This document shows positions 1 to 9,100 of a stretch of 48,833 nt of DNA, piece after piece. Origin of the DNA: a virus; the IMG/VR virus record IMGVR_UViG_3300047471_000852, positions 1 through 48,833 of that record. One strand, 5' to 3'. The number at the start of each line of letters is the position of its first letter. The first letter of the stretch is position 1. The notes beneath the pieces are model-generated. The model saw nothing but the letters and a program-made list of their open reading frames with translations, made no database searches and was not told the origin of the DNA. The position numbers were made by a program, and so were the translations under genes.

Positions 1-2
1 GG

Positions 3-1112
3 ACGACCGGCGACCACCTGGCGCTGCTGCCGGGCAAGCGCGGCGCCTGCAGCGTCGAGGCCGGGTGCGGCACGCACCGCGCGGCGCAACGGTTTGTGGC
101 GGCAGAGGAGTTTCGCATGGCGACAGATGAAGAAATGGCGACACTGGCCCAAGCTTCCGGCATGATGGAGTGCCCCACCTGCGATGGTGAAGGAACATTC
201 AAGGGCAACCCGTGTCCCACCTGCGACGGCGAGGGCGAGATTCCGATGAGCGAGAATCCGCGCATGAACCGCGACATCAGCCAGAAGATGCGCGACGAGA
301 TGAGCGGCTCGGACTTCGCCGGCAAGGGCGACTCGTTCCCGATCAAGGTGCCTGGCGACGTGCAGGCTGCCGCGCGGTCCATCGGCAGGGCGGGCGCGGA
401 CAACTACTCGACGGATCAGCTGAAGGCCAACATCATCAAGATCGCCCGTCGCAAGGGCCCGTCGTTCGTCGCGCAGCTGCCGGAGGCGTGGCAGAAGGAC
501 CTGAAGGCGGCCGAGGAGTTGGTCGGACTCCTCGGCAAGCGGAACTCCGCCAAGGACGTCGAGATCATCCAGAACGTGCACGACCACGCTGTCAGCCTCG
601 GCGCTCGCTGCGACATGCAGAACATGAAGATGGCCGAGGCCAAGCCCGTCTACCTCTCGGCGAGCCTCATCGAGGACTCGCTCAACGAGCGGATGGACGA
701 CGTGCGTGAAGCCGTGCAGGCCGCGTATCCTGCGAACGTCGGGCAGATGGCCGCAAGCATGCCAGCGCCTTCCTATACCTACGTCGTGGCCGTCTACGAC
801 GACCACGTGATCATCAACACGGACGGCACGCTGTACTCCGTCGATTATACAGTCGGCAAGGACGGCGAGGTCGTACTCAGCGACAAGCAGACGGAGGTCA
901 AGCAAGCGTACGTGGCCGCGAGCGCCGTGGAAGACAAGCCGACGACCATCGTCCTCGAAGGCGGCAAGTGGACGATCAAGAGCAAGGACCAACTGCGGCG
1001 CCTCGGCAGCCACGACACGAAGCAAGAAGCGGAAGAACACGAGCAAGCCATCGCGCGAAGCCTCGCGCGACTACGGGCCGAGCCACCGACGTGCTCGTGC
1101 CAGAAACACTAA
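3..1112 (+). CDS. Head maturation/scaffold-region protein, 5' partial, with DnaJ-type zinc motif
   Basis: The reading frame is open to the left edge, so this is the C-terminal part of a longer protein; an internal GTG at 96 is unlikely to be the true start. Two Cys pairs of the CPTCDGEG type (about nt 171-236) form a DnaJ-like CxxCxGxG zinc motif. This is followed by a segment (FPIKVPGDVQAAARSIGRA, then an ARRKG/LPEAW stretch) resembling a domain often appended to phage prohead proteases or found beside them (DUF6582-like, from memory). The C-terminal 100 residues read YSVDYTVGKDGEVVLSD and end in CSCQKH. Its place ahead of the decoration and capsid genes fits a protease/scaffold role. The protease catalytic domain, if there is one, lies outside the window. 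The function is inferred from position and the partial domain match. Confidence 0.7.
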   Translation, partial: TTGDHLALLPGKRGACSVEAGCGTHRAAQRFVAAEEFRMATDEEMATLAQASGMMECPTCDGEGTFKGNPCPTCDGEGEIPMSENPRMNRDISQKMRDEMSGSDFAGKGDSFPIKVPGDVQAAARSIGRAGADNYSTDQLKANIIKIARRKGPSFVAQLPEAWQKDLKAAEELVGLLGKRNSAKDVEIIQNVHDHAVSLGARCDMQNMKMAEAKPVYLSASLIEDSLNERMDDVREAVQAAYPANVGQMAASMPAPSYTYVVAVYDDHVIINTDGTLYSVDYTVGKDGEVVLSDKQTEVKQAYVAASAVEDKPTTIVLEGGKWTIKSKDQLRRLGSHDTKQEAEEHEQAIARSLARLRAEPPTCSCQKH

Positions 1113-1136
1113 GTTCACAGTAAAGGAGACAGAGCT

Positions 1137-1715
1137 ATGGCCACCCCAGACAAGACGGCTCGTGCAGAACTCATCGCGGCGCTGGTGACGGATCGGTTCA
1201 GCGGCTTCAAGGACGGCGACGAGCCGTTGCTCGAGGCCTGCTCGGACTCGCGGCTCGAGGACTTCCGCACGGCGTCGGAAGCCCGCAAGGCGGAGGTCGG
1301 GTCGCACGCGCGGCTCGAGACCGAGCACCGCAACGTGTCGGCGCGGCTGAAGGTCGCCGAGGACCGCATCAAGGCCGGCGAGCAGACGCTGAGCGAGGAA
1401 GAGTTCATCGAGCGCGCGCCCGAGAACATCAAGCTCGTCCTTCAGGAGCACAAGGCGGCGGAAGACGCGTTCCGTGCGTCGATGATCTCGCAGCTGAAGG
1501 ACTGCGGCGCGAACACCGAAGAAGAACTCAAGGCGAAGTCCACGGCGGACCTCAAGACGCTGTCGGCCTACGCGAGGATCGAGGTCCCGAACTTCAGCGG
1601 CAAAGGCGTCGCCGTCGAGCGCAGCGCCGAGGGCAAGACGAGCTACGCGCCGCCGAATTCGTACGCGGCGGGACTCAAGGCGTTGAAAGAGAAGAACCAG
1701 AAGGCGGCTCACTAA
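1137..1715 (+). CDS. Probable scaffold-like or head-assembly protein
   Basis: This 192-residue acidic, Ala/Glu/Lys-rich protein is predicted to be mostly helical, with charged heptad-like stretches around residues 40-130 (for example ARLKVAEDRIKAGEQTLSEE) and a Lys-rich, disordered-looking C-terminus. The start has a strong SD (AAAGGAG) 8 bases upstream. Its place between the protease-region gene and the decoration/capsid pair is where tailed phages often keep a scaffold or protease-linked assembly protein. No catalytic motif is visible. Codon use and GC content match the neighbours. The scaffold role is an inference from position and composition only. Confidence 0.6.
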   Translation: MATPDKTARAELIAALVTDRFSGFKDGDEPLLEACSDSRLEDFRTASEARKAEVGSHARLETEHRNVSARLKVAEDRIKAGEQTLSEEEFIERAPENIKLVLQEHKAAEDAFRASMISQLKDCGANTEEELKAKSTADLKTLSAYARIEVPNFSGKGVAVERSAEGKTSYAPPNSYAAGLKALKEKNQKAAH

Positions 1716-1718
1716 ACC

Positions 1719-1732
1719 GACGGGTGACCGTC
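1719..1732 (+). promoter_or_regulatory. 5-bp hairpin with GUGA tetraloop ahead of decoration gene
   Basis: GACGG, GTGA, CCGTC forms a perfect 5-bp stem closed by a GNRA-class tetraloop. It lies directly between the stop codon at 1715 and the SD (AAGGAG at 1733). The same design recurs at 2196-2209 before the capsid gene. A role in translation or mRNA stability is inferred. Confidence 0.5.
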
Positions 1733-1745
1733 AAGGAGTAGCAGC

Positions 1746-2195
1746 ATGTCAATCACGAGACTCGATCCAAACGTCATCTTTCTTGGAGGGGACCGCACGC
1801 AGATCAACGACGTCGCGTGCTCCATCGCCATCACGCCTGGGATGCTCGTCGAGCGGTTCAACAACGCGGGCATCACGCGCTGGAGGCCCGCCACGACCAA
1901 CGGGCTGGCCGGCCCGGCCGCCGTTGCAACGGATCACGCGATGGCCAACAAGGGCGTCAACGACGTCTACAACATCAACGACCTGGTGGAGGTCTCGATC
2001 CTCCACAAGGGCGCGACGGCGTGGATGTTCCTGGCGTCCGGTTCCGGCAACGTCGTGTACGGGGACTTCCTCGGAGACAACGGCTCGTCCACGGCGGGGA
2101 CGTTGAAGCTGTCGCCGACCGTGCCGCGGTTCGTCGCGCTCGAAGCGAAGAGCAACATCAATACGTTGACGAGAATCCGCGTCGAGGCCATCTAA
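1746..2195 (+). CDS. Putative head decoration/capsid-stabilising protein
   Basis: The 149-residue product (MSITRLDPNVIFLGGD...) is Gly/Thr/Asn-rich and predicted all-beta. Its central ILHKGATAWMFLASGSGNVVYGDFL stretch is read here as two parts, ILHKGATAWMF and LASGSGNVVYGDFL. Small beta proteins immediately upstream of an HK97-fold major capsid gene are commonly decoration proteins that bind the capsid exterior, as with lambda gpD or the more distant DUF2190-like group. The start is the ATG after SD AAGGAGTAGC. A hairpin lies just upstream (1719-1732) and another separates it from the capsid gene (2196-2209), which suggests strong, tuned expression of both. The assignment rests on size, fold expectation and position. 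Confidence 0.65.
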   Translation: MSITRLDPNVIFLGGDRTQINDVACSIAITPGMLVERFNNAGITRWRPATTNGLAGPAAVATDHAMANKGVNDVYNINDLVEVSILHKGATAWMFLASGSGNVVYGDFLGDNGSSTAGTLKLSPTVPRFVALEAKSNINTLTRIRVEAI

Positions 2196-2209
2196 GAGGC
2201 GTGAGCCTC
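2196..2209 (+). promoter_or_regulatory. 5-bp hairpin with GUGA tetraloop ahead of capsid gene
   Basis: GAGGC, GTGA, GCCTC gives a 5-bp stem with the same tetraloop as the hairpin at 1719-1732. It sits right after the TAA at 2195 and before the capsid SD (AAGGAG, 2213-2218). The stem sequences differ while the design is kept, which argues for RNA structure rather than simple repeat copying. Confidence 0.5.
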
Positions 2210-2224
2210 GATAAGGAGAATGCG

Positions 2225-3355
2225 ATGTCAAAGGAAATGAGATACCTGACGGAGCTTGACGCGAGCGGCAATTTCGGGAGGAAGAACAACCCGCTCGCTG
2301 GCGTCATCATGAAGGCGCTGCAGGAGTCTGGCGGATGGGACATCGAAGCCATGCGCCGGCCAGGGTTTCGACTGATGGAACAGGCGGCGGGCGAGATGGG
2401 AGCATTCCGCACCCTGGCTCCGTTGCAGGACAAGGCGCAGGTCGCCATCGACAACGCGGTCGTAGAAGTCGGGCTGCAGCGCCTGACGTTCGCGGCCGAC
2501 ATCATGGCGGCGGGCCTGACCTACCCGTTGACGGACCCACTCAGCATCGCGCAGCTGGAGTGGAGCTCGATCAACAAGATCGGTGCAGCGCAGAGGACGA
2601 TGTCGCCTTCGGCACGCGGTGAGAACAAGATGCCGAACGTCATCCCCAACCGCTTGCCGATCTACCTCACGACGGACCAGTTCGAGATCGACATCCGCAC
2701 GCTGAAGACGTCTCAGCGCGTCGGCACGCCGCTCGATACCACCATCGTGAAGCAGTGCACGCGGGCCGTGAACGAAGCCATCGAGGACGCGGCCATCAAC
2801 GGCGCGACGACCCTGGACGGCCAGAACCTGGTCGACTCGGGGTACACGGCGCCGGGACTGCTCAACGCGCCGAACGCGGCCACGCAGACCCTGACGGCGG
2901 CGGCCTGGACGTCGGTCCCGGTCGGCTCGACGGTGTTCAGCGAGGTGATGTCGATGATCACCAAGCTGCAGGCGAACAAGAAGTTCGGACCGTACCGCCT
3001 CTACGTCGGCACGCAGATCGGCAACGCGATGGCCAACGACTACAACGCGACGAACAACGCGCAGGGCCTGACGATCGGTCAGCGCCTCCTGCAGATTGAC
3101 TCGTTGGAGGCCATCCGGGTGGCGGACCTGATGCCAGCGGGCAACGGCGCGGTGCCGTCCATCGGCAACAAGGTTGCGCTCGTGCAGATGACGCACGACG
3201 TGATCGACATGGTCGTCGGCCAGCCGCCGACGGTCATTCCGTGGACCTCGCTGGACGGCTTCACGATTCACAACCTCGTGATGGCCATCATGATCCCTCG
3301 GGTCCGTTCGGACCAGACGGGTCAGAGCGGGATCTGCATCGGGACGACGGCGTAA
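2225..3355 (+). CDS. Major capsid protein (HK97 fold, possibly encapsulin-like)
   Basis: The gene encodes 376 residues from the ATG after SD AAGGAGAATGCG; the frame is open further upstream but that stretch is the shadow of the decoration gene. The layout fits an HK97-fold shell protein: a helical N-arm, an E-loop-like region (TYPLTDPLSIAQLEW to NRLPIYLTTDQFEID), a long spine helix (TIVKQCTRAVNEAIEDAAING), a P-domain with QANKKFGPYRLYVGTQ, and a C-terminal beta segment ending GFTIHNLVMAIMIPRVRSD. The last part resembles the end of encapsulin/linocin-type shells, so it may belong to that capsid subgroup. No covalent cross-linking residues can be assigned by eye. Its size and place after a decoration gene support the call. 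Confidence 0.88.
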   Translation: MSKEMRYLTELDASGNFGRKNNPLAGVIMKALQESGGWDIEAMRRPGFRLMEQAAGEMGAFRTLAPLQDKAQVAIDNAVVEVGLQRLTFAADIMAAGLTYPLTDPLSIAQLEWSSINKIGAAQRTMSPSARGENKMPNVIPNRLPIYLTTDQFEIDIRTLKTSQRVGTPLDTTIVKQCTRAVNEAIEDAAINGATTLDGQNLVDSGYTAPGLLNAPNAATQTLTAAAWTSVPVGSTVFSEVMSMITKLQANKKFGPYRLYVGTQIGNAMANDYNATNNAQGLTIGQRLLQIDSLEAIRVADLMPAGNGAVPSIGNKVALVQMTHDVIDMVVGQPPTVIPWTSLDGFTIHNLVMAIMIPRVRSDQTGQSGICIGTTA

Positions 3356-3369
3356 TTGTTGACCTGAGT

Positions 3370-3395
3370 CGCGCCATGTGACATCCCGTGGCGCG
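3370..3395 (+). terminator. Hairpin after the capsid gene (possible attenuator)
   Basis: CGCGCCA (3370-3376) and TGGCGCG (3389-3395) form a perfect 7-bp stem with a 12-base loop, 15 bases after the capsid stop. There is no U-tract, so full termination is uncertain. Partial attenuation between the capsid gene and the following modification genes is plausible. The hairpin overlaps a possible GTG start at 3388, which favours the ATG at 3412 for the next gene. Confidence 0.45.
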
Positions 3396-3411
3396 GCCTT
3401 CCAAAGGACGT

Positions 3412-3993
3412 ATGAACACAGTCGAGCGGCGCGAGCAGGAACTCTATGGGGCTGTCTGGGAGTCTATCGACGCATACGACAACAACTCGCCGGGCGTGGC
3501 CTACAACAAGATATTTCGAGAGATCGTGCAGGGATCTGGTTCTGTACTGGACGCGGGCTGTGGCGCCGGGCGAGCCGGGCTGCTGTTGCAAGACTTTGGC
3601 TATCGCGTCCAGTGGTGCGACTTCGTGTCCGAAGGACTCAACGCGAGGGTGCCGCTGAAGTCATTCACGAAGGTCGCCCTGTGGAGCGACCTCCAGCGGC
3701 AGATTGGGTTCGTCGACTACGTCTACTGCTGCGACGTGCTGGAGCACATTCCCACCGAGCTGACGATGCTGGCCCTGTATCAGATGATGCGCATCGCGCG
3801 GCGCGGCCTGTTTCTGACCGTCTCGACGGTGCCGGACAACTTCGGGCAGTGGGTCGGCGAGCCACTGCACAAGACGGTGCAGCCGTTCACGTGGTGGCGA
3901 GACCGGCTGCGGATGCTGGGCACGACGGTCGAGGCGCGCGACATGCTCATTTCAGCCCTCTTCTACGTGGAGCCTTTGCATGCTGAACGCTAA
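3412..3993 (+). CDS. Class I SAM-dependent methyltransferase
   Basis: The 193-residue protein carries motif I, VLDAGCGAGRAG (about residues 44-55), which binds S-adenosylmethionine, and a post-motif CCDVLEHIP (about 106-114) typical of Methyltransf_11/23-type enzymes acting on small molecules or sugars. A GTG at 3388 would add 8 residues but lies in a hairpin; the ATG at 3412 has AAAGGA close upstream, although the spacing is short. It overlaps the next gene, an MptE-like protein, by 14 bases. Such pairs occur in surface-glycan loci, which suggests the substrate is a glycan or a modified virion protein. The substrate cannot be read from the sequence. Confidence 0.8.
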   Translation: MNTVERREQELYGAVWESIDAYDNNSPGVAYNKIFREIVQGSGSVLDAGCGAGRAGLLLQDFGYRVQWCDFVSEGLNARVPLKSFTKVALWSDLQRQIGFVDYVYCCDVLEHIPTELTMLALYQMMRIARRGLFLTVSTVPDNFGQWVGEPLHKTVQPFTWWRDRLRMLGTTVEARDMLISALFYVEPLHAER

Positions 3994-4876
3994 GGATACG
4001 GTCGACGTCGAGGCGCTTCAGGTGCTAGACTACGCGAATCCCGTCGTCGAGCACGCGATGAAGCACGGCACGGTGAACGTGACGGACGAGGTCATCCTCG
4101 CGAACGTTCGGTCATCGATCCGGCGGGGCTATCCGCAGTTGCGGCCCTTTCCACCACAACCGGACGTCGTCTGTATCGTCGGCTCCGGGCCGTCGCTGAA
4201 CGCGACGCTTCCAGAGTTGACGGAACTCTATTTTCAGGGGGCGAAGATCGTCACGCTCAACGGGGCGTACCACTGGTGCATCGAGCACAACCTTCGGCCG
4301 TCGACGCAGATCGTGCTCGACGCGCGGGCGTCGAACGCGCGGTTCCTCAATCCGCCGATCCCGCGTTGCCGGTATGCGATCGCGTCGCAGTGCGCGCCCG
4401 AGGTATGGGACGCCGTCGAGGGACGTGACGACGTATGGATCTTTCACGCGGCCAGCGCGGTCGAGAACCCAGCGACGTCGCTGCTGGACGAGTTCTACGC
4501 CGGACAGTGGTTTGGAGTTGGGGGAGGTGTGACCGTCGCGACGCGCGCACTCTACCTCTTGTCGATGTGCGGGTGGCGGCGGTTTCATCTGTTTGGCATC
4601 GACTCCTGTTGGACCGGCGGCGAGCACCACGCGTTCGCGCAGCCGGAAAACCAAAAGGACCAGCGGTTCACGATTGTCGTCGACGATCCCGCGGTGCCGG
4701 GGTCCGCGAAGAAGTTCACGCTGTCTCCGTGGCACCTCAAGCAGGTGGAGGACTTTCTCGCCATCATGCGCGTCAGCGGCGATCATTTTCTCTTGTCCAT
4801 TCACGGGGAGGGCATCCTCGCATACCTGATGACGATTGGCGCAGGTGCCAATTTGACGATTACCGAGCAGGCGTAA
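3980..4876 (+). CDS. MptE-like/DUF115 family protein (glycan-locus type)
   Basis: The 298-residue protein contains CIVGSGPSLNAT (about residues 64-75), the nucleotide-binding-like signature of the 6-hydroxymethylpterin diphosphokinase MptE-like (DUF115) superfamily. It then has TLNGAYHWCI and VLDARASNARF, and a later HLFGIDSCW segment, as in family members found next to sialic or pseudaminic acid transfer and flagellin-glycosylation genes. The start ATG lies inside the end of the methyltransferase gene (14-base overlap), so the two are co-translated. A role in virion glycan decoration is inferred from family context and from the glycosyltransferase cassette at 14533-20656. The reaction itself is unknown. 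Confidence 0.72.
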   Translation: MLNAKDTVDVEALQVLDYANPVVEHAMKHGTVNVTDEVILANVRSSIRRGYPQLRPFPPQPDVVCIVGSGPSLNATLPELTELYFQGAKIVTLNGAYHWCIEHNLRPSTQIVLDARASNARFLNPPIPRCRYAIASQCAPEVWDAVEGRDDVWIFHAASAVENPATSLLDEFYAGQWFGVGGGVTVATRALYLLSMCGWRRFHLFGIDSCWTGGEHHAFAQPENQKDQRFTIVVDDPAVPGSAKKFTLSPWHLKQVEDFLAIMRVSGDHFLLSIHGEGILAYLMTIGAGANLTITEQA

Positions 4877-4888
4877 AGGAGATTCATT

Positions 4889-5338
4889 ATGGCAGCACAG
4901 GCATGGCACCTCTACAACCTCGCCAAGAAGAAAATTGGCAACGCGACGCTCAACCTCTCGCTCACGGTGTTCCGCATTACGTTGCACCAGAGCGCGAGCA
5001 ACTTCGCGACGCTGACGCTGGGCACGTACGTGTCGCTGACGTCGGAAGTTGGCTCAGGCAACGGCTATAGCTCGTCGGGCAAGGCGCTGACGACCGAGGC
5101 CTGGACGGTGGGCGCGAACGCCAGCGCGTACAAGTTCGACGCCGACGACCCGCTGTGGACGGCGACGGGCGGCACGATCCCGAACATCAAGGGCGCGGTC
5201 ATCTGGTTGTCGGCCGCCGCGACGGCGAACCGCCACTTGGTCTGCCGCGCGTCGTTGACCTCCACGCAGTTCACGCTGGGCATCGGCAATACGCTGACGC
5301 TTCAGATGAACTCGGGTGGCATCTTCACGATGTCGTAG
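4889..5338 (+). CDS. Putative virion surface/tail structural protein
   Basis: The gene encodes 149 residues starting MAAQAWHLYNLAKKKIG after a clear SD (AAAGGAGATTC). The N-terminal WHLYNLAKKKIGNATLNL stretch followed by alternating beta strands rich in Thr, Ser and Ala recalls short phage structural proteins that act as adaptor domains of fibres. There are no enzymatic motifs. It is the first of a run of surface-protein genes that includes the beta-helix spike. The structural role is inferred from composition and location. Confidence 0.55.
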   Translation: MAAQAWHLYNLAKKKIGNATLNLSLTVFRITLHQSASNFATLTLGTYVSLTSEVGSGNGYSSSGKALTTEAWTVGANASAYKFDADDPLWTATGGTIPNIKGAVIWLSAAATANRHLVCRASLTSTQFTLGIGNTLTLQMNSGGIFTMS

Positions 5339-5342
5339 GGCT

Positions 5343-5471
5343 ATGACATACGCATGTCGCTATTGTTGGAGAGTATTCGGCGGCCCGAATACAAGGCGTG
5401 CATGCGAGATGGAGCATGATCGGTGGCGTCGGTTCATGCACATATGGTCCAAAGCCATCGGACGTTTATGA
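5343..5471 (+). CDS. 42-residue Cys/His small protein, zinc-knuckle-like
   Basis: A short ORF beginning MTYACRYCWRVFGGPN contains C-x2-C followed by CEMEH, a C2CH spacing that could bind zinc. It starts four bases after the preceding stop and its TGA overlaps the ATG of the next gene (ATGA at 5468-5471), the coupling seen throughout this genome. The SD (TAGGG) is close to the ATG and weak. The ORF fills what would otherwise be a 130-base gap. No function is recognised. Confidence 0.55.
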   Translation: MTYACRYCWRVFGGPNTRRACEMEHDRWRRFMHIWSKAIGRL

Positions 5472-5737
5472 GTAGCATCATCATTCCGGGACCCTCACTT
5501 CTGTACGTGAAGTGGGGGTGCCGGCGCTGCGGACATCGGGACGGCATCGCGCGGACGACCGTGCCGCTCGTCGACGGGATGACGGAGCAGTCGGCCATCG
5601 TGCAGCAACTGCTCGTCGCGCTGCGCAAGAGGCTCGTGCGGAAGCACATGCGCGTCAGTGGGTGCATCGCGACGATGGACGACTTCATCCTCGAATCGAC
5701 CGTGCCGAACGGCAAGCTGCTGGCGAAGAAGGTGTAG
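5468..5737 (+). CDS. Hypothetical protein with CxxC motif
   Basis: The 89-residue product (MSSIIIPGPSLLYVKWGC...) has one CRRCGH pair near residues 18-23 and a basic helix (LLVALRKRLVRKHMRV). I chose the ATG at 5468 because it overlaps the stop of the upstream 42-residue ORF. Its stop is directly followed by the next ATG. No family is recognised. Its position among virion surface genes suggests a small structural or assembly role, but nothing in the sequence proves this. Confidence 0.6.
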   Translation: MSSIIIPGPSLLYVKWGCRRCGHRDGIARTTVPLVDGMTEQSAIVQQLLVALRKRLVRKHMRVSGCIATMDDFILESTVPNGKLLAKKV

Positions 5738-6103
5738 ATGTCCTATACGTTGCACGTCAGGCTCATCGACAAACAGAATCAGCTGCTCGGCTGGACGCAG
5801 GTGTCCGCGCGGGCGCGTGGCGACGGGCAGCTGTGGACAGACGAGCCTGTGCTGGCGGCCGTCGAGGTCGCTGGCATGCTTGATGTCATCTCGGTGCACT
5901 GGGTCGACGTGAACGTCGAGATACGAGCGGGCGTGCCAGAACCGGTGCACTTGGCGCCGGGTAAGATTTTCCTCATCTTCGAAGCGGGGCCAATCTTTCG
6001 CGTCGGCCCACAGGCTGGCGGGCTGCCGCCGATCGTCTTGAATACACCGGTGCGCGTCTCGCTGCCGTTGGGCGGCGCGACGCTGAGCGGGGTGCCGCTA
6101 TGA
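5738..6103 (+). CDS. Hypothetical beta-rich protein
   Basis: The 121-residue protein starts on the base after the preceding TAG and its TGA overlaps the ATG of the spike gene (6100-6103). It is predicted all-beta (SYTLHVRLIDKQNQLLGW, DVISVHWVDVNVEIRAG), with Pro/Gly-rich turns near the C-terminus. Tight coupling to the 1145-residue spike suggests a partner such as a fibre base or assembly factor. No known family is recognised. Confidence 0.6.
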   Translation: MSYTLHVRLIDKQNQLLGWTQVSARARGDGQLWTDEPVLAAVEVAGMLDVISVHWVDVNVEIRAGVPEPVHLAPGKIFLIFEAGPIFRVGPQAGGLPPIVLNTPVRVSLPLGGATLSGVPL

Positions 6104-9100
6104 AGTGGTTTATGTTGGCCATCGTGCTGGTGGCTCAGGGCACGCTGATCAAGAACGAGAACGATACGCCTTCGCCGCCGTCCTTGCAGGATCTGTATCT
6201 CGCTTTGGCAGATGCCGGTGCTGCCAACGGGTCGAGCTGCGCGAATGCGCACGTCTACACGTGGTTCAATACCTCTGGAAACTGGGCTGGTTCATTTACA
6301 GTCGGGAAAGTCTCACCAGACACAGCCGTACATCTCTGCGGCACGTTCACGGGCGGCAACGCGACGACCTTTCTGACCGCTCAAGGAAGCGGAACGAGTG
6401 GGCATCCGATCACGGTGGTGTTTGAGTCTGGGGCCGTGATGCGCCCAAACTACTGTAACGCGAACGGCTGCATCGACCTGAATGGTAAGTCGTACCTCGT
6501 CATCAGTGGCGGCAGCACGCCGTGTGGTGCCGTGACGAAGTGGACGACAACCGCGTGTAATGGGCAGATCGAGAATTATGCTATCGGCTCGACCTCACTG
6601 ACGTGCCCGAACGGAAGCACGTGTTCGGCGCTGGCGGGGTCTATCAAGACGGTCGGCGTGGGGAGCAACACCGGGGACCCCTCGCACATCGAAGTCAAGA
6701 ACATCAAGCTCGGGCCGTTTTATACTCGCAATACGTCGGACCATACGGACGGCGGACAGTCGGCGTATGGGATTGGCCTGTTCGGTGGCACGCTCGCGCA
6801 GGACATCACGCTGGACTATTCAGTCTGCGTCAGCGTGGCGAAGTGCTTCCTCGTCAGCCTTGGCAGTGCGTCCAGCACAGTGTCTGGCTACGTGATGCAC
6901 CACGTCAACTCCAGTGACCAGTGCTGGGCGATGGGCGTCGGCGCAAACTCCACGACCCTGAACGTCGCTGGCCTCTTGTTTCACGACAATGAAGTGAGCA
7001 ATTGGGCGGCGTTCGCGGCTGGCAACGCGACGGGCGGAGAAGACTGCCATGCGAACGGTACGATGTGGTTCAACGGCGACGGCGGGACCATTCATACGAC
7101 AACGGGATTCATTGGCGACAGCGCGAGCGGCAGCTATAACAACTACCTGCACGGGGATCTGGATGGTGGGTATTCAGGAGCGAGTGCATCAGGGTTCTTG
7201 AGCTGTCAAGATAATTGCATCAGCGTCTACTTCGTGAACAACGTGATCGTGGATACGTGCACGCTCAGCGCGTGCGGTGGCCCGTTCTACTTCAATGGCG
7301 CTGGTGGAGGCGGGCAGCGAGTTATCAACAACACCGTGGTGGCGACAGGTATCCCCAACTGCGTTCTTGTCACAGGCACAACGGGACCGACGGTCATCAA
7401 GAACAACATCTGTTCGACGGTTGCGAACTTCATCGGCATCCTTCAGAGCACGCTGACTGGCTGGACGACGTCGGACTATAACGACGTCTATAACCTGACA
7501 AACCCGTCGAACTGGGTCTGCCAGAATACAGCGACGTGCAACAGCCTCGCCACGGAACAGGGCGCGGGCCGTGATGTGCACAGCTTTACGACGAACCCTA
7601 ACTTGACGGCAGACTATCACCTCAACGCGGGCTCGCCCGCGATTGGCACGGGCGTTAACCTGACGAGCCTCGGCATCACGGCGCTGAACAGCGACGTGGA
7701 TGGGGTCGCGCGACCGGCCAGCGCTCCGTGGGATATTGGCGCTTCGCAGTACTCGACCCTGTTCTGTTCGGGCACCTGCTTCTATGTACGTTCCCTGTCC
7801 GCGTGTGCGAACAATGGCAATGGGACGTCGGCGAGCTGTGCAGCATCCCCTGGTGGCGCGGGCGCGTGGCGTGGGTTTGCTAACGTCTCATGGGGATCGG
7901 TGACAGGAGACACGACACTGAACCTCGTCGGCGGCGACACATACACGACGGGCCTCGTCACGGGTTCGTCTGGGACATCAGGACATCCTGTCAACATATC
8001 CGTGGTGACGGGCACGAGCAATACGGCGACGATCGACCTAGGGAATACGGTTGGATCGATTGGGTTTCGGTTTAACGATAACTATGTGACGTTTGATGGC
8101 CGCATAGGGTGGGCAGCAACAGGAACGACCACTTACGGCATTCGGGTGATCAACATTGCCTCTGATAGTGGGACCAGTTCCTACTGCGGATATGCCGACA
8201 GTGTGCACCATGACATCATGCTCCACGTCGAGTGCAGCGGACATACTCAGGATTCGCACGATGACGTCGGCGGAGGCGTCTACTTCCACACGGTGGCGGT
8301 CGAAGCCAGCAACGGGTTCGAGCTGGGCTATGGGTGGGTCCATAGTGACATTCCGCCGGTCGTAATCACGAACATCACGGAGTCGGGCACGACGGCGACG
8401 GTGACGACGGCGACGGCGCATGGGTTCCCCGGAGCGGGCACGTATTATGTTGGCGTGAAGGATCCAAGCCTTGGTGGCCCCTGTTCGCCTGCTGGTAGCA
8501 TTAACACCTGCCCTGGCTATGAAGGCACGCGCTGGATTGCGACGACGACCAGCCCGACAACGTTCACGTATTCCATCGGGCGCACAATCGACGGCGCCCA
8601 CGACACCATTCCGAGTGGACTTGGTACGTCGACAGGTGGACTGGCAATCTATCACTGGGACGCCAATGGCGCCTACGTCACAACACACTCGACGAGCACG
8701 ACGTTCAACGTCGGCAAGGTGCATGATACGCTCGTGGAGAACATCTTCCATGACGGCCTGAAGGGCGGCGCGAACCTCTCGATCTACAACAACGTGATCA
8801 AGCACGTCGAGGGGTCGGGCCATTCCGATTCGCTGCTGATTCAGTCCGGTGGCTATTCGCAGATTTACAACAACTACGTCGAGAAGTCTGCGGACCAGAA
8901 CATCTACCTCGACAACCTCTACGATGCACCCTGTGCGCACCTTCGCGTCTACAACAACATCCTGAACAGCAACCTGGGGTTCGGGATCATCATCGACCCG
9001 GAAGGCGCAGCAGGCTCACCTCCGGCGTCGGCCAGCGGGTGCAGCGGCAGCAGTCCCTCGGCGTGGGACGACTTGGTGATCGCGAACAACACGTTCGTGT

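Noticed and set aside
1817-2224. N-terminal extension of the capsid frame
   Set aside because: The extension is an Arg/Gln/His-rich shadow of the decoration gene; the ATG at 2225 has a strong SD.
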